Below, in pieces: positions 56,936 through 64,000 of a stretch of 64,000 bases of DNA (its first letter is position 1; every line of letters starts with the position of its first letter). The position numbers and the translations under genes were made by a program. Under the pieces are notes generated by a model, which made no database searches, had not been told where the DNA came from, and saw only the letters and a program-made list of their open reading frames with translations. The DNA is from GCA-2746795 sp963747345 (lineage in GTDB: Bacteria > Chloroflexota > Anaerolineae > Promineifilales > Promineifilaceae), in assembly GCA_963747345.1 (NCBI GenBank), contig CAVVFA010000001.1, positions 868,001-932,000 of the forward strand, given 5' to 3'.

Positions 56936-57025
56936 TATAAGGATATTCAGGTGGTTTAGTCGCGGAGATTAAACCACCTCACACAACTTATTTCCCACAT
57001 ACCACAATTTCTAGGACACTTCCCC

Positions 57026-57700
57026 ATGCTGCTAAATAACAACTTACTTGGGATCATCATTGCCACACTTTATATTTTTGCCATTATTGGCCTCGCTGAA
57101 CTGCTGCGCAAATGGCGCGGCTACAGCAGTGATTTTACGCGCAAAGTGATTCATATTGGGGTGGGTATGATGAGTTGGGCCTTGATTTTTGTCTTTACAT
57201 CTCCCTGGCCGTTTATCATCATGTGTATGCTGTTTGCGGGATTGCTTTATCTGGACTTTCGCTTTGGCTTTTTTCCGGCGATGGCGAGTAAAGATAAAAA
57301 TAATATGGGGACGGTGTATTTTCCCATTGCGGCGGCGGCGACGGTGTTTGTCTTTTGGGAGCAGCCGCCGCTGATGGTGGCGGCGTTGATGCCGCTCACG
57401 TGGGGGGATGGCTTGGCACCGGTGGTGGGTCGTGCTTATGGTAAACGGCCGTATTACATCAAGAATCACAAACGAACGGTGGAAGGGTCGCTGGGCTTTT
57501 TTGTGTTTGGCTTTGTGTTTACGTGGCTGGCTTTGTGGGTGATGCCTGGTTCGCCAGAGGTGACACCCGTTGCTGCCATTCTGCCCGCGTTGACGGTGAT
57601 GGTGTTGACGACGATGGTGGAGGCGGTGTCGCTGTGGGGGATTGATAATTTGACGATAACGGCCGTTGCCATTCTAATCTTAAGCGTGTGGCCTTTTTAA
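57026..57700 (+). CDS. Phytol/dolichol/diacylglycerol-kinase family membrane protein (CTP-dependent)
   Basis: 224 residues, about six transmembrane helices. Conserved residues of the SEC59/DGK1/VTE5 family: FTRKVIHIGVGM near residue 38, GDGLAPVVGRAYGKRPYYI near residue 132, and HKRTVEGSLGFFVFG near residue 151. These proteins phosphorylate polyprenols or phytol using CTP. In a bacterium with isoprenoid lipids it may recycle polyprenol or phytol; substrate inferred only. It is 91 bases after the PfkB gene. Confidence 0.82.
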   Translation: MLLNNNLLGIIIATLYIFAIIGLAELLRKWRGYSSDFTRKVIHIGVGMMSWALIFVFTSPWPFIIMCMLFAGLLYLDFRFGFFPAMASKDKNNMGTVYFPIAAAATVFVFWEQPPLMVAALMPLTWGDGLAPVVGRAYGKRPYYIKNHKRTVEGSLGFFVFGFVFTWLALWVMPGSPEVTPVAAILPALTVMVLTTMVEAVSLWGIDNLTITAVAILILSVWPF

Positions 57701-57706
57701 AACCCT

Positions 57707-58385
57707 ATGACCATTCCCTTTGACCAAATCGAAGCTATCTTTTTTGACCTGGACGGCACGCTTGTTGATACAGACGACAAAGCTGTGGAACGGTGGGCGC
57801 GGTATTTACGGCCGTTTTTCCGTCACCGTGCACACAACATAGCAAGGTGGCTGCTCATGGCGGTAGAGACCCCCGGCAATATGCTCATCACCGTGCTCGA
57901 TTGGCTCCATCTGGATCTGCCGCTCATGGGGTTTACAGATGCTTTGCGGCGGCGGCGGGGCATCTATCCAGCTAATGAGTTCCGCTTAATTCCAGGCGTA
58001 GAAGCGGCGCTGTTGGCGCTTGGCTCCCCATTATCGGTTGGGCCTTATCACCACCCGCAGTCGTTATCATATCGAGCAATTTTTGCTGCGTTTCCCCACC
58101 ATTGCCCCCGTTTTTGAAGTGACTTGTGGGCTGCAAGATACGCGCTATCTTAAACCAAGTCCGCAGCCAGTGCTGTTGGCGGCGGAAACTCTCAATCTAC
58201 CCGTGGAGAAATGTGTCATGGTGGGAGATACCACGGTGGATGTCTTGTCAGCGCGACGGGCAGGCGCGTGGTCAGTGGGCGTGCTGTGCGGCTTTGGCGA
58301 ACGATCTGAATTAGAGCAGAAAGGGGCGCATATTATTCTGGACAGCACAGGGGAAATTAGTCAGTTGTTTCCTGTTGGTCAATAA
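57707..58385 (+). CDS. HAD-family phosphatase, frameshifted
   Basis: About 226 residues after one correction near 58,035. Motif I FFDLDGTLVDTDDKAVERW near residue 12, motif II GLITTRS, motif III Lys in YLKPSPQPVLLAAE, motif IV MVGDTTVDVLSARRAGAW. Phosphoglycolate-phosphatase-like, with an extra cap inserted near residues 30-90. Six bases after the preceding gene, and 11 bases overlap with the MFS gene that follows. Confidence 0.83.
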
Positions 58386-59592
58386 ACTCAACTCCGCTAC
58401 ACTTCCCGCCGTGAATGAGAAGAAAGCTCCCAAATTTCGTTGGCAACTGATTGCTATTACCATTGGCCGGTTGTTTTTGAACACCGGTTTGCGCATGGTG
58501 TACCCCTTTGCACCTGCTTTTGCGCGGGGCATGGGGGTTCCGATAACGGCCGTTTACCAAGTCATTGCCCTGCGTAATATTTCCGGCTTCTTCAGCCCCC
58601 TGTTTAGTCCCATATCCGAAAAATTTGGTCGGAAAGCCGTCATGATGGGCTCCTTAGTGCTATTTGCTGGGGGCTGTTTACTGGTTGTCATTCGGCCCAC
58701 CTTCTGGACATTTGCCCTGGCGATGGGCTTGCTGGGCTTGGCAAAAGTCAACTTCGACCCCTCCATGCAAGCGTATGTGGGTGATGCCGTGCCGTATGCC
58801 CAACGAGGCAAAGCGCTGTCCGTGACGGAATATGCGTGGTCGTTGGCTTTGCTCATCGGTGCGCCGGCTGTGGGGCTGGCGATACAGGCGTGGGGCTGGA
58901 GTGCGCCATTTTTCTGGCTTGGTGTGCTGTCCTTGCTGGCGGCTGTGTTGATGTGGCGTATCTTGCCTCGGCTGGGAAAACGCAGCCAGCAAAGCCTGAG
59001 TTTGCGTAATACATGGCGGGTAGTAGCCGACAACCGCGTCATCTGGGCGGCATTTGTCTACATCGCGCTGGTGATGACGGCGAATGAAATCTTGTTCATC
59101 GTTTATGGTGACTGGATGGAGTCGAGCTTTGGCCTGACGCTGGCAACGCTGGGCCTGGCGTCGGCCATTATCGGCGGCTCAGAGATTATCGGCGAGACTT
59201 TTGCGGGCTGGTCGGTGGATCGATTTGGTAAGCGCCCTATTGTCATCACGCTGGGCATTATGAATGCGGCACTTTACGCTATTTTGCCGTTTACCAGTGC
59301 CAGTCTGACGACGGCGCTCATCACCCTGTTCTTCCTGTTTTTCACATTTGAAGTGGCTGTCGTGGGCGGGATGCCGTTGATGACCGAACTTGTGCCAAAA
59401 CAGCGCACGGTGGTGATGGCGATGGTGGTGGCGGCGATGTCGGTGGGGCGCACGGTGGGTGCTTTTACCGGGCCGGTGGTCTTGGAACTGGGCGGGTTTG
59501 TATGGAGTGGGGTGGTGTCGGCGCTGGTAATGGGAACGGCCGTTTTCATTTTAGCGCGGTGGATTCGAGAAGCGAAAACGATTACCGAGTGA
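58375..59592 (+). CDS. Major facilitator superfamily transporter
   Basis: 405 residues, intact. About 12 transmembrane helices. The loop 2-3 signature is present in SPISEKFGRKAVMMGSLVL near residue 83 and a related SVDRFGKRPIVITLG near residue 285. Substrate unknown; the family includes sugar and drug exporters. TTG start assumed, because the next in-frame start (GTG at 58,411) has no better ribosome binding site. Palindromes are at 58,546 and 59,536. Confidence 0.88.
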   Translation: MVNKLNSATLPAVNEKKAPKFRWQLIAITIGRLFLNTGLRMVYPFAPAFARGMGVPITAVYQVIALRNISGFFSPLFSPISEKFGRKAVMMGSLVLFAGGCLLVVIRPTFWTFALAMGLLGLAKVNFDPSMQAYVGDAVPYAQRGKALSVTEYAWSLALLIGAPAVGLAIQAWGWSAPFFWLGVLSLLAAVLMWRILPRLGKRSQQSLSLRNTWRVVADNRVIWAAFVYIALVMTANEILFIVYGDWMESSFGLTLATLGLASAIIGGSEIIGETFAGWSVDRFGKRPIVITLGIMNAALYAILPFTSASLTTALITLFFLFFTFEVAVVGGMPLMTELVPKQRTVVMAMVVAAMSVGRTVGAFTGPVVLELGGFVWSGVVSALVMGTAVFILARWIREAKTITE

Positions 59593-59600
59593 TTGCCATT

Positions 59601-59987
59601 TTACCAGATGATAGTTGCATTGTACTGAGCCATTATTTTATCTGCCGTGAGTAAGGCCAGTCCTTCCATTTGGCTTTGGACAATGAGAAGACGGTCGAAT
59701 GGATCTTGATGAATATCAGGTAGGGCATAAACTTGAAGCGTATGGCTGAGTTGAATGGGCAATGGCGTGAAACGGTGTTTAGTTAACCGGTTAGCGACAT
59801 AGTCATCCGGTGTTTCTGGTAAGGTGAGACGACCTTTTGCATATTTGATGGCAATTTCCCAACAACTGGCAGCACTAAAAAAGATTTCATTGTTTCCATC
59901 GCTTATAAAATCACGTGCCTTTGGGGAGAGTTTTGCATCGTCAAGATTCCACCATAAAAATGTGAGCGTATCTAGCAAACCCCTCAT
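59601..59987 (-). CDS. PIN-domain ribonuclease toxin (VapC-like)
   Basis: 128 residues. PIN motifs: LLDTLTFLWW near the N-terminus, SAASCWEIAIKYAKGRL near residue 39, and DPFDRLLIVQSQMEGLALLTAD near residue 95. The acidic residues that hold Mg2+ (D6, E44, D96 and D114 by count) look complete. It follows the antitoxin with a 4-base overlap. Probably cleaves RNA when freed from its partner. Confidence 0.9.
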   Translation of the reverse strand: MRGLLDTLTFLWWNLDDAKLSPKARDFISDGNNEIFFSAASCWEIAIKYAKGRLTLPETPDDYVANRLTKHRFTPLPIQLSHTLQVYALPDIHQDPFDRLLIVQSQMEGLALLTADKIMAQYNATIIW

Positions 59988-60211
59988 ATATCAAATTCCG
60001 GCAGTGGATCATCGAAGTTTGGCATAATTGTTACTTTTCCGGCGTCGTTACCCGGCGTACGCTGCGGAACTGCTTCTTTTATTGGAGATAAAATGGCAAT
60101 GGGTTCTCCTGCTTTGGCAATAATTATTTCTTCGCCATTTACAACACGTTGCAGTAATTTCGATAGATGTGTTTTTGCCTCATGAATATTAACTGTTGTC
60201 ATGTGTTTCAC
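59984..60211 (-). CDS. Phd/YefM-type antitoxin
   Basis: 75 residues. The DNA-binding Phd/YefM fold begins TTVNIHEAKTHLSKLLQRV and NGEEIIIAKAGEPIAIL, typical antitoxin text. The C-terminus is acidic and probably wraps the PIN toxin. It overlaps the toxin gene by 4 bases and normally represses its own promoter. Starts at 60,211 or 60,202. Confidence 0.88.
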   Translation of the reverse strand: MKHMTTVNIHEAKTHLSKLLQRVVNGEEIIIAKAGEPIAILSPIKEAVPQRTPGNDAGKVTIMPNFDDPLPEFDI

Positions 60212-60457
60212 CTCAAAATGATAATAGACTAACTGATTAGTCTAGTCGAGTCCTCCATAAACTGTAGCTAGGTGTTCTGGTTCTTAACTGTAACACGAAT
60301 CTTCAAATCCAACGCAATTTCCCTTGACATTTAGAACGTATGTGCTATTATTCTTCTTGCAAACATACGACCCGATTTGCTCCACATCCTCTTCACCCTC
60401 CTCTTTCAAACCAATACCGACGGGTATTGGCCTCCTCTTCCCTCCTCACCCTCCCAA

Positions 60458-60502
60458 CGCAAAAACGGGGTCTCTCAAATCTTGAGAGACCCCGTTTTTG
60501 CG
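60458..60502. terminator. Perfect 21-base hairpin terminator
   Basis: CGCAAAAACGGGGTCTCTCAA (60,458-60,478) is repeated as its exact complement at 60,482-60,502 with loop ATC. A-run and T-run lie inside the arms, so the structure can end transcription from either side. It is the 3' end of the D-amino-acid-enzyme gene. No other feature is visible in the gap 60,212-60,561. Confidence 0.85.
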
Positions 60503-60561
60503 TGTCTGGTAGACGGTAATGGTGTGCTTTTTTTGCCTTCCGTCTTCTATTTTCTGTCTTT

Positions 60562-61665
60562 TTACCGCATCATCTCAATCCATTCGCCGTCTAGCGTGAG
60601 GTAACGTTTGAGCAGGTTGGCCGTGAGGCAGGAGTGGATGGGCAGGACGATCAAATAGTCGCCAATTTGAATGCGATCTTGCAAATAGGATTCAACCTGC
60701 ACGATGCCGTGTTCCTGGGACAATGAGGTGATGTGGCTTTCATCAGACAGGGCTTGCCAGCCAGCCATGGTGAGGCGGGCTAAACGGCCGTAGCAAGCTG
60801 AGCCATCGTTGTGGCGAAGCTGTTCTTTGGAGAAATGCACGGCGCCGCCATAAATGATGATTTGGCCGCGATCTGGATGTTTGGCAATAACGGGGCAGGC
60901 GACGGCCACGGAAATATCGTTTAACGAACAGGCGCCTATTTGTGCCTGCATCATGTCGTAGAAGACAAAGTTGCCAGGGCGAATTTCATCCACGCCTTCA
61001 AATGAGTCTGTGAGGCTGCAAGTGGGGGTGTCTCCGATGGAAACGGCCGTTTCCATCCCTCTATCCCGCAATGAAATCTGCCCTGCTTGCAGGCGTTGCA
61101 CTGTTGTTTCATAAACGTCTAAAACTTCTTCTCGACCCCGGGCGCTGTAGCTGTTTCCGGCGTGGGTGAGCAGCCCTGCCAACTGAAGGGTGGGGGCGTG
61201 GATGATGGTGCGGGCAACGGCCGTTATCCCTTCATAATCCTGCCAATCCAACCCGGTGCGATGATAGCCCGTATCTATTTTTATCCAGACGTTGACGGAG
61301 GCAGTCATCCCGGAAACAAGTTGCTCCGCCGCGTTCATAGACGATACCAACAGATTGAGCTTTATTTTTGCCGCGAGTTGGTTGATTTCAGTCAGTTGGC
61401 GCAAATTAACGGGGACTGCGATGGTAATATCTTGCCAGCCATGATCGGCAAAGTAGCGGGCCATATCGACAGACGACACTGTAATCGTGTTCACGCCACG
61501 CTCGCGGAACCATTCACCGATTTCAGCCGATTGGTGGGTCTTGAAATGAGGTCGGAAACGCACGCCACTCTGTTCTGCTTTGGCAATCATGCGCTCGATA
61601 TTGCGGATGGTTTTCTGCTTGTCGAGCAAAAGGGTTGGTTTAGTAATGAGAGGGTCAATATTCAT
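60562..61665 (-). CDS. D-threonine aldolase / D-serine dehydratase-like (alanine racemase N-terminal fold)
   Basis: 367 residues. PLP lysine in RPHFKTHQSAEIG near residue 42. GLLTHAGNSY near residue 165, DEIRPGNFVFYD near residue 230, and the Zn ligands His/Cys in PIHSCLTANLL near residue 350. The fold III PLP plus metal-ion arrangement is that of D-threonine aldolase and DSD1-type D-serine dehydratase. It breaks down D-amino acids, perhaps from peptidoglycan or from its own glycans. The spacer to the VWA gene holds a 15-base hairpin. Palindromes are at 61,043 and 61,217. Confidence 0.87.
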   Translation of the reverse strand: MNIDPLITKPTLLLDKQKTIRNIERMIAKAEQSGVRFRPHFKTHQSAEIGEWFRERGVNTITVSSVDMARYFADHGWQDITIAVPVNLRQLTEINQLAAKIKLNLLVSSMNAAEQLVSGMTASVNVWIKIDTGYHRTGLDWQDYEGITAVARTIIHAPTLQLAGLLTHAGNSYSARGREEVLDVYETTVQRLQAGQISLRDRGMETAVSIGDTPTCSLTDSFEGVDEIRPGNFVFYDMMQAQIGACSLNDISVAVACPVIAKHPDRGQIIIYGGAVHFSKEQLRHNDGSACYGRLARLTMAGWQALSDESHITSLSQEHGIVQVESYLQDRIQIGDYLIVLPIHSCLTANLLKRYLTLDGEWIEMMR

Positions 61666-61720
61666 TAGTTAGTCTGGTAGCCTCGTAGTCGATTAGTAAC
61701 CGTCTGAAATTATGTGATGC

Positions 61721-61753
61721 AGATTAGACCAATCTTGGAGATTGGTCTAATCT
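61721..61753. terminator. 15-base hairpin downstream of the VWA gene
   Basis: AGATTAGACCAATCT (61,721-61,735) and AGATTGGTCTAATCT (61,739-61,753) are perfect complements with loop TGG. Sequence words are close to the GAGATTGG family. It lies after the stop of the VWA gene. Confidence 0.7.
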
Positions 61754-61792
61754 AAAAAACGGGAGTACTCGTTCAGCCATATGCATTCTCAA

Positions 61793-63459
61793 TTATCGTC
61801 CAACGCCCACACTGCCGCCAAACGCCGCCGACATCTCATCATAAATGGCCTGGATGCTGGCCTCATCGCCCAGGTAGAAATTGCCGTTTCCTTCCAGCGC
61901 CAGGGTAGACAGCACTTCCTCATCTGCATCTCCGCCGTAGCCGATGGTGAAGACGGTGGTATCGTTGCTCGTGGCTAAGTCTACCAATGAATCGTTGAAG
62001 CCGTAGCGATAACTGCGCGTATCCATGCCGTCGGAAAGCACGACCATCGCATTGGTCATGGCAGATTGATTGGTGCGTTCGATGCTGCCCGCCCCATCCC
62101 CAATGGCATCAAAGAGGGTCGTATCGCCGGTAGCGTCCAGACTCGTAATGGCGTTGATGATTTTCTGCCGATTGGGGCCAACTTGTACCCCTTCGACAAG
62201 CAATTCCGGCTCAGTGCTGAAGGCGATGAGGGTGAGTTGATCTTCGTCGCCCATTTGCTCGATGAATTGCACGGCGGCGTTGCGCATGTTGTCCATTTTG
62301 CCGCCGCGCATACTGCCGGAGGTATCTAGCAGCATGACGAGATTGACGTCTTTTCGGGCGGTTTGCCATAAATCTTGCACGGCGTAGAGAGCGGCCACGT
62401 TTGGCTCGTTGAACAGGATTTCTGGCTGGCTTAAATCAACGCCAAATTCTTCAGTTAAGGGTGATCCGATAGGTGTGTTTGCATTGACAGGGCGCAGGGC
62501 GAAGGTAACGGCCGTTTCCTGCCCCGCATCGCTCAATAAATAATCCCGAAACAACTCAGCCGCCTCTTGCGTCTCGCTGTCTGCGTTTTTGTCGATACAG
62601 GCTGGATGCGTCGCCATAAACGTGCCTTCCAGCGGATAAATCGGCACAATCGCTCGCTGCCTGCGCCGTTGCCATATACCACATCGTTTTCATACATGAC
62701 CGCCGCGCCCAGATAACTGGCGCCTCGTTCGCGCATGTTGCCGCTCAGACTAGCTGTCGAGTTGGCAAAGGAGGAAACCGCGCTTTCAAATGCGCCCACC
62801 GAAGCTTGCACAACCGGCTCCTGAATGTCGGCGGCGGTGACGGCAGCGGTCTTGGCCTGGGCTGACTGCACCAGCGCCAGCAGCGTGCCTGCGCCTGCCC
62901 CGGAGAGGCCGGGATGCGGATGGCTCAAGCGCAGTTCTTCGCCGTATTCGCCGCCCGTGTAATATTGGTACGCTGTCGGGTCTTGCGCCAGACTGCCTAC
63001 ATCCAGCCAGCCCAGCGGAAACCCGGGCCAGCCCAACGATTCTGCCAATTCTCGCCACATGCCAATGACCAGGGGACTTTGTGCCACGCTCTCGCAGTTG
63101 GCCTGATAGCTGCTGATGCCTTGTTCCGCCGCCAGATTCACCCACACGGGGCTGTCGGGAATCCAGAGAGCAGGCTGGCTAATACCAGCACTCATGTCGG
63201 TGACTTGCTGGCCTGATTCGACGCCGTGTACCATCATATAGACGGGTGTCTCGCTGCTGGTGGTGGGGTTTGTGGCGTTGAATTCGGTAACGGCCGTTTG
63301 CAACCACGGCTCCAAACTGGTATTAGCAACCACATCCACGATAAGCGCGTCATCAGGAATGCCATCGTCGGCCACTTCGCCCATCTGGCAGGCCAACGCC
63401 GTTAGTCCTAATAAACCAACCAATAGCCAGACAATGCGCGTATTTTTAAGAAGAGTCAT
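61793..63459 (-). CDS. Lipoprotein with solute-binding domain and VWA domain, frameshifted
   Basis: About 555 residues after one correction near 62,650. Lipobox LTALAC near residue 24 marks an anchored lipoprotein. The first part, with SMRERGASYLGAAVMYENDV and the preceding VHGVESGQQVTDMSAG, looks like a substrate-binding protein. The second part is a von Willebrand A domain with the complete MIDAS start LLDTSGSMRGGKMDN near residue 385 and VLSDGMD further on. The whole is a common cell-surface layout of Gram-positive-like and Chloroflexota bacteria. ATG at 63,459. Palindromes are at 62,509 and 63,291. Confidence 0.85.
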
Positions 63460-63606
63460 GTTTTGCTCCGTATTTCATCATTTACCTCGACGAGCCTTCC
63501 GTCCATCAAGCCTAAGCTTCAATCCACCTGGATTACGTGCTGAGCGTGGTGGAAATCGTCAATCGTCAAACTGTATAGGTGGTTGTCAAAATTCAGGCGT
63601 AGCGGC

Positions 63607-63670
63607 GGCTGAGCCTGTCGAAGCCAAAGCGGTGCGAGCGACCCGCCTCCGCCTTCGACAAGCTCAGGCT
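63607..63670. repeat. Dispersed repeat GGCTGAGCCTGTCGAAGC with inverted partner
   Basis: GGCTGAGCCTGTCGAAGC (63,607-63,624) and its inverse CCTTCGACAAGCTCAGGCT (63,652-63,670) flank a 27-base loop. Identical 18-mer in rsmE (46,922). It lies in the 240-base gap between the VWA and OmpA-like genes. Confidence 0.7.
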
Positions 63671-63702
63671 GCGGCTACTTGTATGGTTACCTGCCTTCAT
63701 CC

Positions 63703-64000
63703 TTACCGTCCTACCGTGACCAGCGTCAATTCCACATAGCGGTCTTCGGCCATGACATTGGGGTCATCGGTGTTGCGATTGGTCTTCCGGCGGCAGTGCC
63801 GCTTCCACAATGAAGCGAGCCGGATCCATGCCTTCAGACACCAGATAATCCACGACTGATTGAGCGCGGCCTTCGGCAACTTCCAGAATGTCGGCTTCTG
63901 TATAAGGCGGGGTATTGGCTGGCCATGCCGACGAGCCTTTCACTTTCAAGAACAGGCCAACGGATTGGGACAGGGTGGGCACGACACAGTTATTCAAAAT
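63703..64000 (-). CDS. C-terminal part of an OmpA-domain protein (start outside the window), frameshifted
   Basis: Minus-strand coding sequence continues past the right edge. TEADILEVAEGRAQSVVDYLVSEGMDPARFIVEAALPPEDQ matches an OmpA-like peptidoglycan-binding domain (RAQSVVDYLVSEGMDPARF). One break near 63,770 joins NTDDPNVMAEDRYVELTLVTVGR and the stop at 63,703. In relatives this domain follows a substrate-binding protein. The N-terminal part cannot be seen. Confidence 0.6.

Larger units (their letters stand above)
654..63300. repeat. Highly iterated palindrome AACGGCCGTT across the window
   Basis: At least 57 exact copies by eye (for example 654, 739, 2094, 3174, 6700, 7203, 7411, 10861, 12853, 13735, 16417, 16772, 17326, 19472, 23782, 24030, 37150, 38105, 42601, 45545, 53812, 57659, 63291) and about 15 copies with one changed end base. 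A random 10-mer would be expected about 0.06 times in 64 kb at even base composition. They lie mostly inside genes and are read as TAV, NGR or (K/E)RP(F/L) depending on the frame; because the motif is palindromic this holds on both strands. Spacing averages about 1 kb outside the gap at 24.6-36.4 kb. Confidence 0.95.

Noticed and set aside
1..64000. tRNA or rRNA genes
   Set aside because: No cloverleaf with conserved GTTCRA arm or 16S/23S segment was recognised by eye in the spacers; a covariance search (tRNAscan/Infernal) would decide.

Overview
The window looks like one contig of a heterotrophic bacterium of Chloroflexota (Anaerolineae-like) type. This rests on the mix of gene families (ArmA/FmrO-like rRNA methyltransferases, substrate-binding/VWA lipoproteins, FG-GAP surface proteins, SPFH proteins, acyl-CoA catabolism) and on the style of the intergenic repeats. 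No 16S gene is present and no search could be run, so the phylum is an inference. About half of the genes carry one or more frameshifts. In those I resolved base by base, restoring one base in a short mononucleotide run, or removing a 4-base duplication, restores the family sequence. This points to uncorrected sequencing or assembly indels rather than real pseudogenisation. Frameshifted genes are therefore given here as single features.

Layout. 0-1.6 kb: end of a nucleoside kinase gene. 1.8-14.5 kb: acyl-CoA / short-chain acid metabolism on the minus strand (TPP enzyme, two SDRs, an ACAD10/11-type kinase, acyl-CoA dehydrogenase, enoyl-CoA hydratase, thioesterase), interrupted by a MntA-HepT toxin-antitoxin pair, a Fic protein and a 962-aa FG-GAP surface protein. 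The FG-GAP gene is flanked by two copies of the acyl-CoA dehydrogenase 3' end. 14.7-16.1 kb: a decayed lipoprotein gene. 16.2-23.3 kb: galK, a lysine 2,3-aminomutase-like gene, two patatins, an Fe-type alcohol dehydrogenase and an SCP2 protein. 23.3-37.6 kb: one long minus-strand surface-polysaccharide operon (Wzz, Wzx, Wzy, glycosyltransferases, FkbM methyltransferases, WecG/TagA, O-antigen ligase). Its 12-kb core is AT-rich and nearly free of the palindrome found elsewhere. 38-40.7 kb: rpe and tkt. 40.7-41.9 kb: a non-coding repeat zone. 41.9-43.2 kb: a second O-antigen ligase. 43.4-48.5 kb: a run of RNA-modification genes (tgt-like, two ArmA/FmrO-like, rsmE, rsmI, rlmH). 48.5-51.8 kb: HAD phosphatase and mutS2. 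52-56 kb: an uncharacterised SPFH/TPR operon. 56-59.6 kb: PfkB kinase, polyprenol/phytol kinase family protein, HAD, MFS transporter. 59.6-60.2 kb: PIN/Phd pair. 60.5-64 kb: a D-threonine-aldolase/D-serine-dehydratase-like enzyme, a VWA lipoprotein and the end of an OmpA-domain protein.

Three genome-scale patterns stand out. (1) The palindrome AACGGCCGTT occurs at least 57 times by hand count, where about 0.06 would be expected for a random 10-mer, in coding DNA in all three frames. (2) Most co-directional or convergent gene junctions carry a simple-word repeat, usually folded into an imperfect hairpin whose arms are themselves tandem repeats of 6-9-base words. (3) The RNA-modification genes cluster, and their known family targets all lie at the ribosomal decoding centre or the tRNA wobble base.
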